This document shows positions 24,895 to 39,800 of a stretch of 64,000 bases of DNA, one piece after another. A program made the translations under genes and the position numbers. The DNA is taken from positions 31,236 to 95,235 of the forward strand of contig JBBHKE010000826.1 of the NCBI GenBank assembly GCA_037447655.1, given 5' to 3'. Each line of letters begins with the position of its first letter. Within the stretch, counting starts at the first letter, position 1. The notes under the pieces were generated by a model. That model saw nothing but the letters and a program-made list of their open reading frames with translations, made no database searches and had not been told where the DNA came from. The DNA comes from Zygnema cylindricum. Taxonomy: Eukaryota > Streptophyta > Zygnematophyceae > Zygnematales > Zygnemataceae.

Positions 24895-27800
24895 CTTGAT
24901 TATCCCTCTCCAATTTTCTCTCCCCATCCTTCCCTCCTCCTCCCTATCTTCTCCTCTCCTTTTCCCCTTCATTCTCACGCTTGCCCTCGCCCTTATTTGC
25001 CCCACTTTTCCCTTTTTTCACCTCTTCCCCTCTACCTCTCTGCCCCTCTCATCCTTTTCTCCTCTCCCTCTCCACACTTTTGCCCTTCTGTTTCCCACTA
25101 CCCCTTTCCTTCACCCTCTCCCTATCCGTTTACTAATATTATCATTAATTATCACCAATATAATTTAAAAATCATTTATTATACTTGTGATGCATTTATT
25201 CATAACTTTGTAGAACGTTAATATATTTTATATTAAACATTCACAAATATTTCTTAAAAATTTTATTCTTAATAATACGATTTATCATAATTGTTTTTCT
25301 TAGTTCTCATTACATATTTATTAAAAGTTTATCATTAGTGTCACATGACTTACAATACTTCGAGGGATGTGAGTTGAACAATGGACAATGGAATGCTTCC
25401 ACTCAACTGGTTAAGATCTAGAGACCTGTGGCATCGAACACTCAACCCGCAAACGGTCTCTCAATTAGACGCGCTAGCTTTCAATACCCCATGGGACCTT
25501 TTAATTTTTTGTTTTTTGTTGTTGCCACTATATTGTAACAAATTACTAATATATATATATATATATATACACAATATATATATGAATATATACACATATA
25601 TATATATACATATATATATGTATATATATGTATAAATATATGTATATGTGTATATATATATGTATATGTATATGTATATATATATATGTATATATATTTA
25701 TATACATACATATATATATGTACATATATATACATGTATACATATATACGGTATATATACACATATACATATATATACACATATATATGTATATATATAC
25801 ATATATATGTATGTAAGTAATTTTTGTATCAAATAGTAATAAAAAGATTTAGTGTTTATTTTTGTTGATAATATTAATTTTTGAAATTATATTTCTTAGT
25901 TCTCATTACATATTTATTAAAATTTTATCATTAGTGTCACGTGTCTTACAAGTATATGAGGGATGTGAGTTGACCGATGGACGATGGAATGCTTCCACTC
26001 AATTGGTTGCCAGATAGAGACCTGTGGCATCGAACACTCACCCCCCAAACGGTCTCTCAATTGGAGCGCTAGCTTTCAAACCCCCATGAGATCTTTTTAT
26101 TATTATTTTTTATTGTTGCCACTATATTGTTACAAATTAATTTATATACATATATATATAATAAATTTTTGTATCAAATATTAATAAAAAAATTGAGTAA
26201 TAATTTTTTTTTTAATACTATTTTTTGTAATGATATATCTTAGTTCTCATTACATATTTATTAAAATTTTATCATTAGTGTCACTTGTCTTACAAGTATA
26301 TGAGGGATGTAAGTTGACCGATGGACGATGGAATGCTTCCACTCAACTGCTGGTTGTCAGATAGATCTCTGTGGCATCGAACATTCACACACCACCAACA
26401 CCCACCCTCCCAAATGGTGTCGTAATTAGCCAAGCTAGCTTTCAAACACCCCATGAAACCTTTAGAGTAAACCCTTTAACCCCCCTTAAAATAACCACCA
26501 TAATAAATTCCTTCCTTCTCTCTCTCTATATGCTATAGAAGCACGCTATCTCAGTAAGTCGGAATGGTTACTGTAGTTACTACAATCATGACCATTATTT
26601 TTTTTATTACCATTGTATCATTAAATTTTACAGGTGTTTTTTGTGTTTTTTTTTAATTTGTATTATTTATGTTATTTTTATTTATTTGTACTATTAATTA
26701 TTTTCATAACCTTTCTTACTACAATTTATTATTGCATTTTTTATTTATCATTATTATTAATTATAAGTATTTCTTATTATTATTGATAGTAGAATAAAAA
26801 TTATTATTTTTTATTAATTTTAATGGGTATTATGATTATTATAATTAAAAAAAAAAAATTCTAATAATTTTTGTTATTATAAATTATTATAATTATTTTT
26901 AGCTAAAAATATTTTATTTATTTTTACGATTAATGATTATTATTATTATAAAAAGTAATTTTACTTATTCCTATTTATACATATATTTTTTACTATTATT
27001 TACATAGCTATTATTAATTATTAATGATAATCGACAAATGGGGTCACTAATAAATGATATTATTTGTTGTTAGTTTAAATTACTATAATCATTATTAAGG
27101 ATTATAATTATTAAAAATTTACTATTGCTTATTATTACTATTAATTAGGACTACAAAAAAATGTTCGTCGTTATTTTCAAAATGATTATATATATGAATA
27201 ACTTTGACTGTAAAATATAATTTATTACCTATAGAAATTGTTCTTATCAGGTCACGATCAACATATACCTACACTTATTATCGTTAACATTAATACTACT
27301 AATCATTATGATTTTATCTATTACATTTATTAATATTTATTTTTACTAATACATATTGTTATAGTTATTCTTATTATTATTATATACATTACTGTCAATT
27401 ATTATTATCATTGTTTGTTATTATTCATAATTTATTACCATTTTTTATGATGAAAGATTATCATTGATATTCATTAATTTTAACTTTGTTTATTATTTAG
27501 TATAAAACTTTTATTGAATATTCACATTCACATTCACATTCACGTTCACATTCACGTTCACATTCACATTCACATTCACATTCACATTCACGTTCACATT
27601 CACGTTCACGTTCACTTTCACGTTCACATTCACATTCACATTAACCTTCACATTCACGTTCCCGTTCACGTTCACATTCACGTTCACATTCACATTCACC
27701 TTCACCTTCACGTTCACGTTCACATTCACCTTCACGTTCACCTTCACGTTCACGTTCACATTCACATTCACCTTCACCTTCACACGTTCACATTCATGTT

Positions 27801-30800
27801 CATATTCACGTTCACATTCACACGTTCACATTCACGTTCACATTCACATTCACATTCACCTTCACCTTCACCTTCACGTTCACGTTCACATTCACGTAAA
27901 CATTCACATTCACATTCACATTCACACGTTTACTTTCACCTTCACGTTCACGTTCACGTTAACGTTCACGTTCAACATTCACATTCACATTCACATTTAC
28001 AATCACAATCACATTCACATTCACATTCACGTTCACGTTCACATTCAAAAACACATTCACATTTTCACATTTACGTTCACAATTATATTCACATTCACAT
28101 TCACATTCATATTCACAATCACATTCATATTCACATTCACATTCACATTCATATTCACATTCATATTTACATCCACATTCACGTTCAAATTCAAATTCAC
28201 TTTAACATTCACGTTCAAATTCAAGTTCACTTTCACGTTCACGTTCATAATCAAGTTCACATTCACGTTCACATTCACATTCATGTTCACATTTACATTC
28301 ACGTTCACAATCACATTCACGTTCACATTCACGTTCAAATTCAAGCTCTCTTTCACATTCACATTCAAATAAAGTTCACTTTCACCTTCTCATTCACATT
28401 CACAGTCACATTCAAAATGACATTCACAATAACATTCACGTTCACATTCACGTTCAAATTCAAGCTCTCTTTCACATTCACATTCACATAAAAGTTCACT
28501 TTCACGTTCTCATTCACATTCACAGTCACATTCAAAATGACATTCACATTCAAGTTGACAATCATGTTCACAATCACATTCACATTCACATTCACGTTCA
28601 CATTCACGTTCACATTTACGTTCATATTCACATTCATATTCATTCACAATCACAAACAAAATCACATTCACGTTCATATTCACATTCACGTCCAAATTCA
28701 CATACACGTTCACATTCACATTCACGTTCACATTCATGTACACATTTAAATTCACGTTCACATTCACAATAACGTTCAAATTCACATTCACGTTCACGTT
28801 CACGTTCACATTAACTTTCACATTGACGTTCACATTCACATTCACATTCACATAGACATTCGCATTGACATTCACATTGACGTTCACGTTGACGTTCACG
28901 TTTACCTTCACATTCATGTTCACATTCACGTTCATATTCACATTCATATTCATTCACAATCACAAACAAAATCACGTTCACGTTCACATTAACTTTCACA
29001 TTGACGTTCATAATCGCGTTCACATTCACATTGATGTTCGCATTGACATTCACATTGACGTTCACGTTGACGTTCACGTTTACGTTCACATTCACGTTCA
29101 CTTTCACGTTCACTTTCACGTTCACATTGACATTCACGTTGACGTTCACATTGATGTTCACATTGACATTCACATTCACGGTTACGTTCACATTCACATT
29201 CACATAAACATTCACGTTCACATTGACGTTCACATTCACATTGACATTCACATTCGCATTGACGTTCAAATTGACGTTCACATTGACGTTCGCATTGAAG
29301 TTCACGTTGACGTTCACAATGGCATTCACGTTCACATTGACATTCACATTGACGTTCACATTGACGTTCACATTGACGTTCACATTGACGTTCAAATTGA
29401 CATTCACATTCACATTCACATTGACAATCACCTTTCACATTCACATTCACGTTCACGTTCACATTCACATTCACATTCACGTTCACATTCACGTTCACGT
29501 TCACATTCACGTTCACATTCACGTTCACGTTCACGTTGACATTCACGTTGACGTTCACGTTAACAATCACATTCACGTTCAAATTCACATTCACATTGAC
29601 GTTCACATTCGCGTTCACATTCGCGTTCACATTCGCGTTCACATTCACATTGACGTTCGCATTGACATTCACATTCACGTTCACATTCACGTTCACATTC
29701 ACATTCATGTTAACGTTCACGTTCACGTTCAAATGCACATTCAAATTCACGTTCACATTCACGTTCACATTGACGTTCACATTTACGTTCACATTGACGT
29801 TCACGTTGACATTCACGTTGACGTTCACGTTAACGATCGCATTCACATTCACATTGACGTTCACATTCGCGTTCACATTCGGGTTCACATTCACATTGAT
29901 GTTTGCATTGACATTCACATTGACGTTCACATTTACGTTCACATTCACGTTCACTTTCATATTAACATTGACATTCACATTGATGTTCACATTGACATTG
30001 ACATTCGCATTCACATTCACATTGACATTCACATTGACGTTCACATTGACTATCACATTCACGTTCACATTCACATTCACGTTGACATTGACTTTCACAT
30101 TCACATTGACGTTCACGTTGACATTAACATTCGCATTGACGTTCAAATTGACGTTCACATTAGCGTTGACGTTCGCATTGACATTCACAGTCGTGTTCAC
30201 ATTCACATTGACGTTCACGTCGACGTTCACATTGACGTTCACATTCAAGTTCACATTCACGTTCACATTCACATTCACATTGACGTTCACATTTACATTG
30301 ACTTCACATTCACATTGACGTTCACATTGACATTGACATTCACGTTCACGTTCACTGTTTCTTTCACATGCACATTCACATAAACATTCACGTTAACATT
30401 CACGTTCACATTGACGTTCACATTCACATTGACGTTCACATTGGCGTTCACATTCACATTGACGTTCACATTCACATTCACATTCACATTGACGTTCACA
30501 TTCACGTTCAAATTCACATTGACATTCGCATTGACATTTACATTGACGTTCACGTTGACGTTCACATTCACGTTCACATTCACGTTCACGCTTATGTTCA
30601 CATTCACATAAGCATTCACGTTCACGTCCACGTTCACATTCACGTTCAAATTCACGTTCACATTCACGTTCACATTGAAGTTCACATTCGCGTTAACGTT
30701 CACGGTTACGTTCACATTCACATTCACATAAATATTCACGTTCACATTGACGTTCACATTCACATTGACGTTCACATTGACATTCACATTCACGTTCGCA

Positions 30801-33800
30801 TTGACATTCACATTGAAGTTCACGTTGACGTTCACAATGACATTCACATTGACGTTCACATTGAAGTTCACATTCACGTTCACATTCACGTTCACGTTCA
30901 CATTCACGTTCACATTCATGTTCACGTTCACATTGACGTTCACATTAACAATCACATTCACGTTCACATTCACATTCACATTAACGTTCACATTCGCGTT
31001 CACATTCGCAATAACATTCACATTGACGTTCGCATTGACATTCACATTGCATTCACATTCACGTTCACATTCACATTCGCGTTCACATTCACATTCATGT
31101 TCACGTTCACGTTTACGTTCACAATCACATTCAAATTCACGTTCACATTAACGTTCACATTGATGTTCACATTTACGTTCACATTGATGTTCACGTTGAC
31201 ATTCACATTAACGTTCACGTTAACGATCACATTCATGTTCACATTCACTTTCACATTGACGTTCACATTCGCGTTCACATTCGCGTTCACATTCGCGTTC
31301 ACATTCACATTGATGTTCGCATTGACATTCACATTGACGTTCACATTTATGTTCACATTCACGTTCACTTTCATATTCACATTGACATTCACATTGATGT
31401 TCACAATGATGTTCACGTTGACGTTTACTTTCACGTTCACATTAACATTCACAATGACGTTGACATTGACATTCACATTCGCATTCACATTCACATTGAC
31501 GTTCACATTCACTTCACATTCACGTTCACGTTGACATTAACATTCGCATTGACGTTCAAATTGACGTTCACATTGGCGTTCACGTTCGTATTGAAATTCA
31601 CATAAACATTCACGTTCACATTCACGTTCACATTGACGTTCACATTGACGTTCACATTGGCGTTCACGTTCACATTGACATTCACATTGATGTTCACATT
31701 GACGTTCACATTGACGTTCAAATTGACATTCACATTCACATTCACATTCACCTTTCACATTCACATTCACGTTCACGTTCACATTCACGTTCACATACAC
31801 ATTCACGTTCACGTTCACATTCACGTTCACATTCGTGTTCACATTCACATTGACGTTCACATTTACGTTCACGTTGACGTTCAAGTTGACATTCACGTTG
31901 ACATTTACGTTAACGTTCACATTCACGTTCAGATTCACATTGACGTTCACATTCGCATTCGCATTCGTGTTCACATTCACATTGACGTTTGCATTGAAAT
32001 TCACATTGACGTTCACATTTACGTTCACATTCATGTTCACTTTCATATTCACATTGACATTCACATTGATGTTCACATTGACGTTCACATTCGCATTCAC
32101 ATTCACATTGACATTCACGTTGACGCTCACATTCACGTTCACATTCACGTTCACATTCACATTCACGTTCACATTCACATTCACATTCACGTTCACATTC
32201 ACATTCACATTGACGTTCACATTCACGTTCACATTGACTTTCACATTCACATTGACGTTCACATTGACGTTAACATTCGCATTGACGTTCACATTGACGT
32301 TCACATTCGCGTTCACATTCGCATTCACATTCACATTCAAATTCACATTGACGTTCACATTGACGTTCACATTGGCGTTCACGTTCGCATTGACATTCAC
32401 ATTGACGTTCGCATTGAAATTCACATTGACGTTCACATTTACGTTCACATTCATGTTCACTTTCATATTCACATTGACATTCACATTGATGTTCACATTG
32501 ACGTTCACATTCGCATTCACATTCACATTGACATTCACATTGAAATTCACATTCACGTTCACATTCACGTTCACATTGACGTTCACATTCACATTCACGT
32601 TCACATTCGCGTTCACATTCACATTCACATTGACGTTCACATTCACGTTGACATTCACGTTTCAAATTCACATTAACGTTCACATTCACGTTTACATTCG
32701 CATGCACATTCACATAAACATTCACGTTCACATTGACGTTCACATTTACGTTCACGTTCACATTGACGTTCACATTCACATTGACATTCACATTAACGTT
32801 CACATTCACATTCACATTCACATTGACGTTCACATTCGCGTTCACATTGACGTTCACATTCACGTTCACGTTCGCATTGAAATTCACATTGACGTTCGCA
32901 TTGACATTCACATTGATGTTCACGTTCATATTCACATTGACGTTCACATTCACGTTCACATTCACATTCACATTCACATTCACATTCACGTTCACATTCA
33001 CGTTCACGTTCACATTCACGTTCACATTCAGGTTCACATTCACATTCACGTTCACATTCACATTCACATTCACGTTCACATTCACATTCACATTGACGTT
33101 CACATTCACGTTCACATTCGCTTTCACATTCACATTGACGTTCGCATTGAATTAACATTGACGTTCACGTTGACGTTCACATTGACGTTCACATTCACGT
33201 TCACATTTACATTCACATTCACATTCACATTCACATTGACGTTCACATTGACGTTCACATTGGCGTTCACGTTCGCATTGACATTCACATTGACGTTTGC
33301 ATTGACGTTCACATTGACGTTCGTTCACGTTCACATTCACATTCACTTTCATATTCACATTGACATTCACATTGATGTTCACATTGACGTTCACATTCGC
33401 ATTCACATTCACATTGACATTCACGTTGACGCTCACATTCACGTTCACATTCACGTTCACATTCACATTCACGTTCACATTCACGTTCACATTCACATTC
33501 ACATTGACGTTCACATTCACGTTCACATTGACTTTCACATTCACATTGACGTTCACATTGACGTTAACATTCGCATTGACGTTCACATTCGCATTCGCAT
33601 TCACATTCACATTCACATTGACGTTCACATTGACGTTCACATTGACGTTCACATTGACGTTCACATTGGCGTTCACGTTCGCATTGACATTCACATTGAC
33701 GTTCGCATTGACATTCACGTTGACATTCACGTTAACAATCACATTCACGTTCACATTCACGTTCACGTTCACATTCACATTCACGTTCACATTCACGTTC

Positions 33801-36800
33801 ACATTTACGTTCACGTTCACGGTTACTTTCACATGCAAATTCACATAAACATTCACGTTCACATTCACGTTCACATTGACGTTCACATTCGCGTTCAAAT
33901 TCACATTGACGTTCGCATTGAAATTAACATTGACGTTCACGTTGACGTTCACATTAACGTTCACGTTCACGGTTACGTTCATATGCACATTCACATAAAC
34001 ATTCACGTTCACATTCACGTTCACATTGACGTTCACATTCACATTGACGTTCACATTGACGTTCACATTGACGTTCAAATTGGCGTTCACGTTCACATTG
34101 ACATTCACATTGATGTTCACGTTGGCGTTCACATTGACGTTCACATTGACGTTCACATTCGCATTCAAATTCACATTGACGTTCGCATTGAAATTAACAT
34201 TGACGTTCACGTTGACGTTCACATTAACGTTCACGTTCACGGTTACGTTCATATGCACATTCACATAAACATTCACGTTCACATTCACGTTCACATTCAC
34301 ATTCACGTTCACATTGACGTTCACATTGGCGTTCACATTGGCGTTCACGTTCACATTGACATTCACATTCATGTTCACGTTGACGTTCACATTGACGTTC
34401 ACATTGACGTTCACATTGACGTTCACATTCGCATTGACATTCACATTGACGTTCACATTGACATTCACGTTCACATTCACGTTAACATTCACATTCACGT
34501 TCACGTTCACGTTCACGTTCACGTTCACAGTTCACGTTCATATTCACGTTCACATAAACGTTCACGTTCACATTCACGTTCACATTCACGTTCACATTCA
34601 CATTCACGTTCACATTGACGTTCACATTGACGTTCACATTCGCGTTCAAATTCACATTGACGTTCGCATTGAAATTAACATTGACGTTCACGTTGACGTT
34701 CACATTAACGTTCACGTTCACGGTTACGTTCATATGCACATTCATGTTCACATTCACGTTCACATTCACGTTCACATTGACGTTCACATTCACATTCACG
34801 TTCACATTCACGTTCACATTGACGTTCACATTGGCGTTCACGTTCACATTGACATTCACATTGATGTTCACATTGACGTTCACATTGACGTTCACATTGA
34901 CGTTCACATTCGCGTTCAAATTCACATTGACGTTCGCATTGAAATTAACATTGACGTTCACGTTGACGTTCACATTAACGTTCACGTTCATGGTTACGTT
35001 CATATGCACATTCACATAAACATTCACGTTCACATTCACGTTCACATTGACGTTCACATTCACATTCACGTTCACATTGACGTTCACATTGACGTTCACA
35101 TTGACGTTCACGTTCACATTGACATTCACATTGATGTTCACGTTGACATTCACATTGACGTTCACATTGACGTTCACATTCGCGTTCAAATTAACGTTCA
35201 CGTTCACGGTTACGTTCATGTGCACATTCACATAAACATTCACGTTCACATTCACGTTCACATTCACGTTCACATTCACGTTCACATTCACATTCACGTT
35301 CACATTCACGTTCACATTCACGTACACGTTCACATTCACATTCACATTGACGTTCACGTTCACGTTCACATTAACGTTCACGTTCATGGTTACGTTCATA
35401 TGCACATTCACATACACATTCACGTTCACATTCACGTTCACATTGACGTTCACATTCACATTGACGTTCACATTGACGTTCACATTGACGTTCAAATTGG
35501 CGTTCACGTTCACATTGACATTCACATTGATGTTCACGTTGACATTCACATTGACGTTCACATTGACGTTCACATTGTTGTTCACATTGACGTTCAAATT
35601 GGCGTTCACGTTCACATTGACATTCACATTGATGTTTACGTTGACGTTCACATTGACGTTCACATTGACGTTCACATTCGCGTTCAAATTAACGTTCACG
35701 TTCACGGTTACGTTCATATGCACATTCACATAAACATTCACGTTCACATTCACGTTCACATTCACGTTCACATTCACGTTCACATTCACATTGACGTTCA
35801 CATTGACGTTCACATTGGCTTAAACGTTTGCATTGACATTCACATTGACGTTCGCATTGACATTCGCATTGACGTTCGCATTGACGTTCACGGTTACGTT
35901 CACATTCACATAAGCATTCACGTTCACGTTCACGTTCGCATTCACGTTCACATTCACGTTCACATTCACATTCACATTCACATTGATGTTCAGGTTCACG
36001 TTCACGTTCACATTCAGGTTCACATTCACTTTCACATTCACATTCACGTTCACTTTCAAGTTCATACTCACATTCACGTCTGCATTCACTCACGTTCACA
36101 TTCACGTTCACTTTCACGTTCACATTGACATTCAAATTCACATTCACATACACCTTCACATTCACATTCACGTTCACATTCACGTTCACATTCACTTTCA
36201 CATTCACGTTTGCGTTCACGTTCATATTCATATTTATATTTATATTCATATTCATAAATATAAGAATACTTATATTTTTTTATTTTTTTATATTTATTTT
36301 CATTTTTCACTTTTTTAAATTTACCATTAATGCTTTTTGATCAATTTTTGCCTCATTGACATAATTAACTGTTTTATAATTATTACAATGTGTGGTTATT
36401 ATTGGTGGTTACTGTTGTTTATGGTTTAAACATTAATATGTATGTAAGTAATTTTTGTATCAAATAGTAATTAATAATTTAAGTAATTATTTTTCTTGAT
36501 AATACTATTTTTTGCAATTAGTTTCTTAGTTCTCATTACATAATTTATAAAACGTTTATCATTAGTGTCACATGTCTTACAAGTATCGGAGGGATGTGAG
36601 TTGACCGATGGACGATGGAATGCTTCCACTCAATTGGTTGTATTGTAGACCTCTGTGGCATCAAATACTCAAATGGTCTCTTAATTCATTGCGCTAGCTT
36701 TCAAACCCCCATGAGACTTTTTTATTATTCTTTTTTCATTGTTGCCACTGTATTGTCACCAATATCTATAATTGATTATATTTCATTAATAAATAAGTTC

Positions 36801-39800
36801 TATATATACTCTAAACATTTTTTACAATCGCTACTTGTTACTATAAATAAATATTGTTATTATTACTATAATTTAATACCATAGTACTATTTATTGTTAT
36901 TATCATTTATTACTATTCTAATTTATTTTTTCTCCATCTATCTCCCTCTCTCCCTTTTCTCCATCGTCTCTCCCCTTAACACTCTCCCTCTGCACCTACC
37001 ACACTCCAACTTCCCTTCTAACCTTCTCCCCGTTTCCCCCAACCCCCCTCCCCCCGACCGCTCCCCCTCCCAATCCCCCTCGCCCACCACTTCTTTCCCT
37101 CCCTCCCTCCCTTCCCCTGCCCCCTCCCCCTCCCCTCGCCTTTCCCCTCCACATCCCCCTCCGCCCACCCTTAGATCCCCCTCCCCATTCCCTCACTCTC
37201 TCTCTAACCTTTCGCCCTCCCCTCCCCGTCCGCCGCCCTCTCCCTCTTCCTTCTCCCCCATCCACCTCCCCTTCCCCCTTCCCCCGCCTCCGCCTTCCCC
37301 TCCCCCACCCTTCCCATCACCCTCCTACCCCTTCCTTTCCCCCTCCCCCTCACACTTCCCTCCCTTTTCCATCCCTACAATCCCCTCCCCTTCACCCTCC
37401 CTCCCTCTATCCTCCATCCCCCTACCCCTCCCCTTCCCCCCCTCCGCCTCCTTTGTCCCTCCCTCCTTCCGTCTCGCTCTACCTCTTCCTCTCTCCCCCT
37501 CTTCCTATACCTCTCTCTCCCCCAATCTCTCTCTTTGTCTCCCTCTCTCCCCTTCTCCCCCTCTTCCCCTCTTCCCCTCTCCTCCTCTCCCCCACTCTCG
37601 CTCCCCAGCTCCCCCTTTCCACCGCCCCTCCAACCCTCTCACCCGTCCCCCTCCCCACCCACCCTCCATCCCTCCCTCAATCTCTCCCACTCCCTTTCTC
37701 CTTTCCACCCCCTTTCCCCCTCTCCTCCTCACCCCCTCTCTCCCTCTTTCCTTCCCTCTCTCCCTCTCCCCCTCTCCCCCTCCCCCCCTCCCTCTCCCCC
37801 CCTCGCTTTTCCACCCAACCTCTCCCCCTCCCCTTTCCCCTCCCTACATTCCCCCTCTTTTTCTCCCTTCCTCCCTCTATCCCACCTCCGCCCCTCCCTC
37901 CTTTCCTCTCCTCTACCTCTTCCCCTATCCCTCTCTCTCTCTCCCCTCTTCCTCTCCTTTACTCTCTCCCCCAATTCCTCTCCTTGTCTCCCTCTCTCCC
38001 CCTTTCCCCCTCTCCCCCTCTCCCGCTCATCTTGTCCCCCTCTCTCGCTCCCCCTCCCCCTCCCCTCCTCCCCTCTCCCCTCTCCCCTACCTCACCCTCT
38101 CCCTCTCCCTCTTTTTCTCTCCCTATCTCTCTCCCTCTTTCTTCCCCTCCCCCTTTCCCACTCTCCCAATCACCCCCGCTCTCCCTCTTTCCCTCCCTCT
38201 CTCCCTCTCCCTCTCTCCCTCTCTCTCCCTCTCCCCCCCCCTTTCCTCCTTGCCTCTCCCTCTCACACTCCCACGCCCTTTACCTCTCCCTCTCTACTCT
38301 CTCAATCTGTCTAACTCCCTTGCTCTCTCCCTCTCTCTCCATATCTCTCCCTGTCTCACTCCCTATTGATAGAAAAGGAGCATGGCCAGAAATGGGACAA
38401 CATTACATGCAGAAGCATTCAATCATGATAGGAGCCCAAAGAATTCTTCAGCAAAAGATTTTATTTAATTGGAGATCTTTCCTCTTTCTGATGTATTTTC
38501 TGCCTTCTCCTTTGGGTATGCTAAACTGTTCACCTCTCTTTTCTAAAATACTTTTGCCTAACCAACTTAAAACTACCACAAACACTTAGTGATAAAACTG
38601 AACATAAGGACATGACAAAAGGTAGGCGAATGTGGGCCTAATCAAACATTGTGCGCCGAAAATGAATGGTACGCACTAAACCGAACGATACAAGTACGTC
38701 GTCCTAAATGATGCGCACTAAACCGCATGTTACAAGTACGTCGCCCTAAATGACATCGAAAACCGTACCGGACAATACGCAACGGACGAAACACAAAACA
38801 ACTCACAAGACGCCAACTGAAACCAAACAATGAACCAAGACCAATGAACCAAGACCAAATCCGTAACTGCGACAGGACGCCAAAACGTAACACTAGTCCT
38901 TTCCACAGCGAGCCATAACAATCCTCCTCTTCGATGTGGAAAATTGCAAACAAGAATGCATTTCATACTAACCCTAACTTTGGACGACCTCCGACAAACA
39001 CATCATAGGTAGTCGACGTACTAAGTAAATCTGCGGCATCTTCCAAAGTCAACACGAATACAAACTCCACCTCTTTTAAGGTGACCAAATCACGTACAAA
39101 ATGTCACTGAATATAGATGTGCTTCGTATGCTTGTGAAATACGCGATTTTTAACAAGTGCCATAGAACTCATGCTATCTCTAATAATTTGCAAAAACACA
39201 TTCGAAATCTTCAATTCACCGAGCATCTCTTTTAACCAAATTGATGCTTTAGCGACATGGCAAGCTGCCATGTACTCAGCCTCCGTTGAACTTAATGCAA
39301 CTATCGGTTGCAGACGTGAACTCCACGAAACTGTTGCACCGCCGAACACGAATGCGTATCCAAACGTTGACTTTCCAGAATCGTAATCTCTTGCCCAGTC
39401 GGAATTGGAGTAACCAATGCAACTTGCCGATGTGTACTTCAATCCCATATCAATCGTACCGGCCAAATATCAAAAGTTATGCTTGACGGCCTACCAATGC
39501 GATTTCTTTAGTTCATGACAAAATCGACTCAAAGTTGAAAATGCCGCCGAATATCCGGACGAGTACCCACACTCAAGTACATAAGACTTCCGATGGTTTC
39601 TCGATATGGAACGTCAACCAACGATTCATCCTCAAACTTCCTTAAGTGACACTTAGGATCCATAGGCGTAGAAAGTGGTTTTGCATTCGACATGCCGAAC
39701 CGCGCTAATACTTCTCTGCAATTTGTTATCTCCATTAGGATATCTAATCGATTTGATCCCCAAAATGTAACGGACGTCTCCAAGGTCTGTTACCTTAAAA

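Noticed and set aside
16448-25221. Ser/Pro/Leu-rich and Arg/Glu/Gly-rich frames in the pyrimidine tracts
   Set aside because: Composition artefacts of C/T-only DNA; present on both strands and in several frames.
11247-36240. Interstitial telomere or CRISPR-like array
   Set aside because: No TTTAGGG or TTAGGG; repeats are contiguous hexamers without unique spacers, and the DNA is eukaryotic.
27511-36340. Very long open frames (up to 927 codons) rich in Thr-Phe, His-Ile/Val or Asn-Val
   Set aside because: They follow from a six-base repeat lacking stops in several frames. They occur on both strands at once, start and end at random variants and carry no domain.
15818-36762. Structured RNA in the core module (AGTTGA...TCAACT, TGGAA...TTCCA, TGCCA...TGGCA)
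   Set aside because: The stems can be drawn in some copies, but differences between copies break pairs without compensating changes.
36894-38589. 491- and 378-codon Pro/Ser-rich frames
   Set aside because: Same artefact; the second one even runs into the copia LTR.
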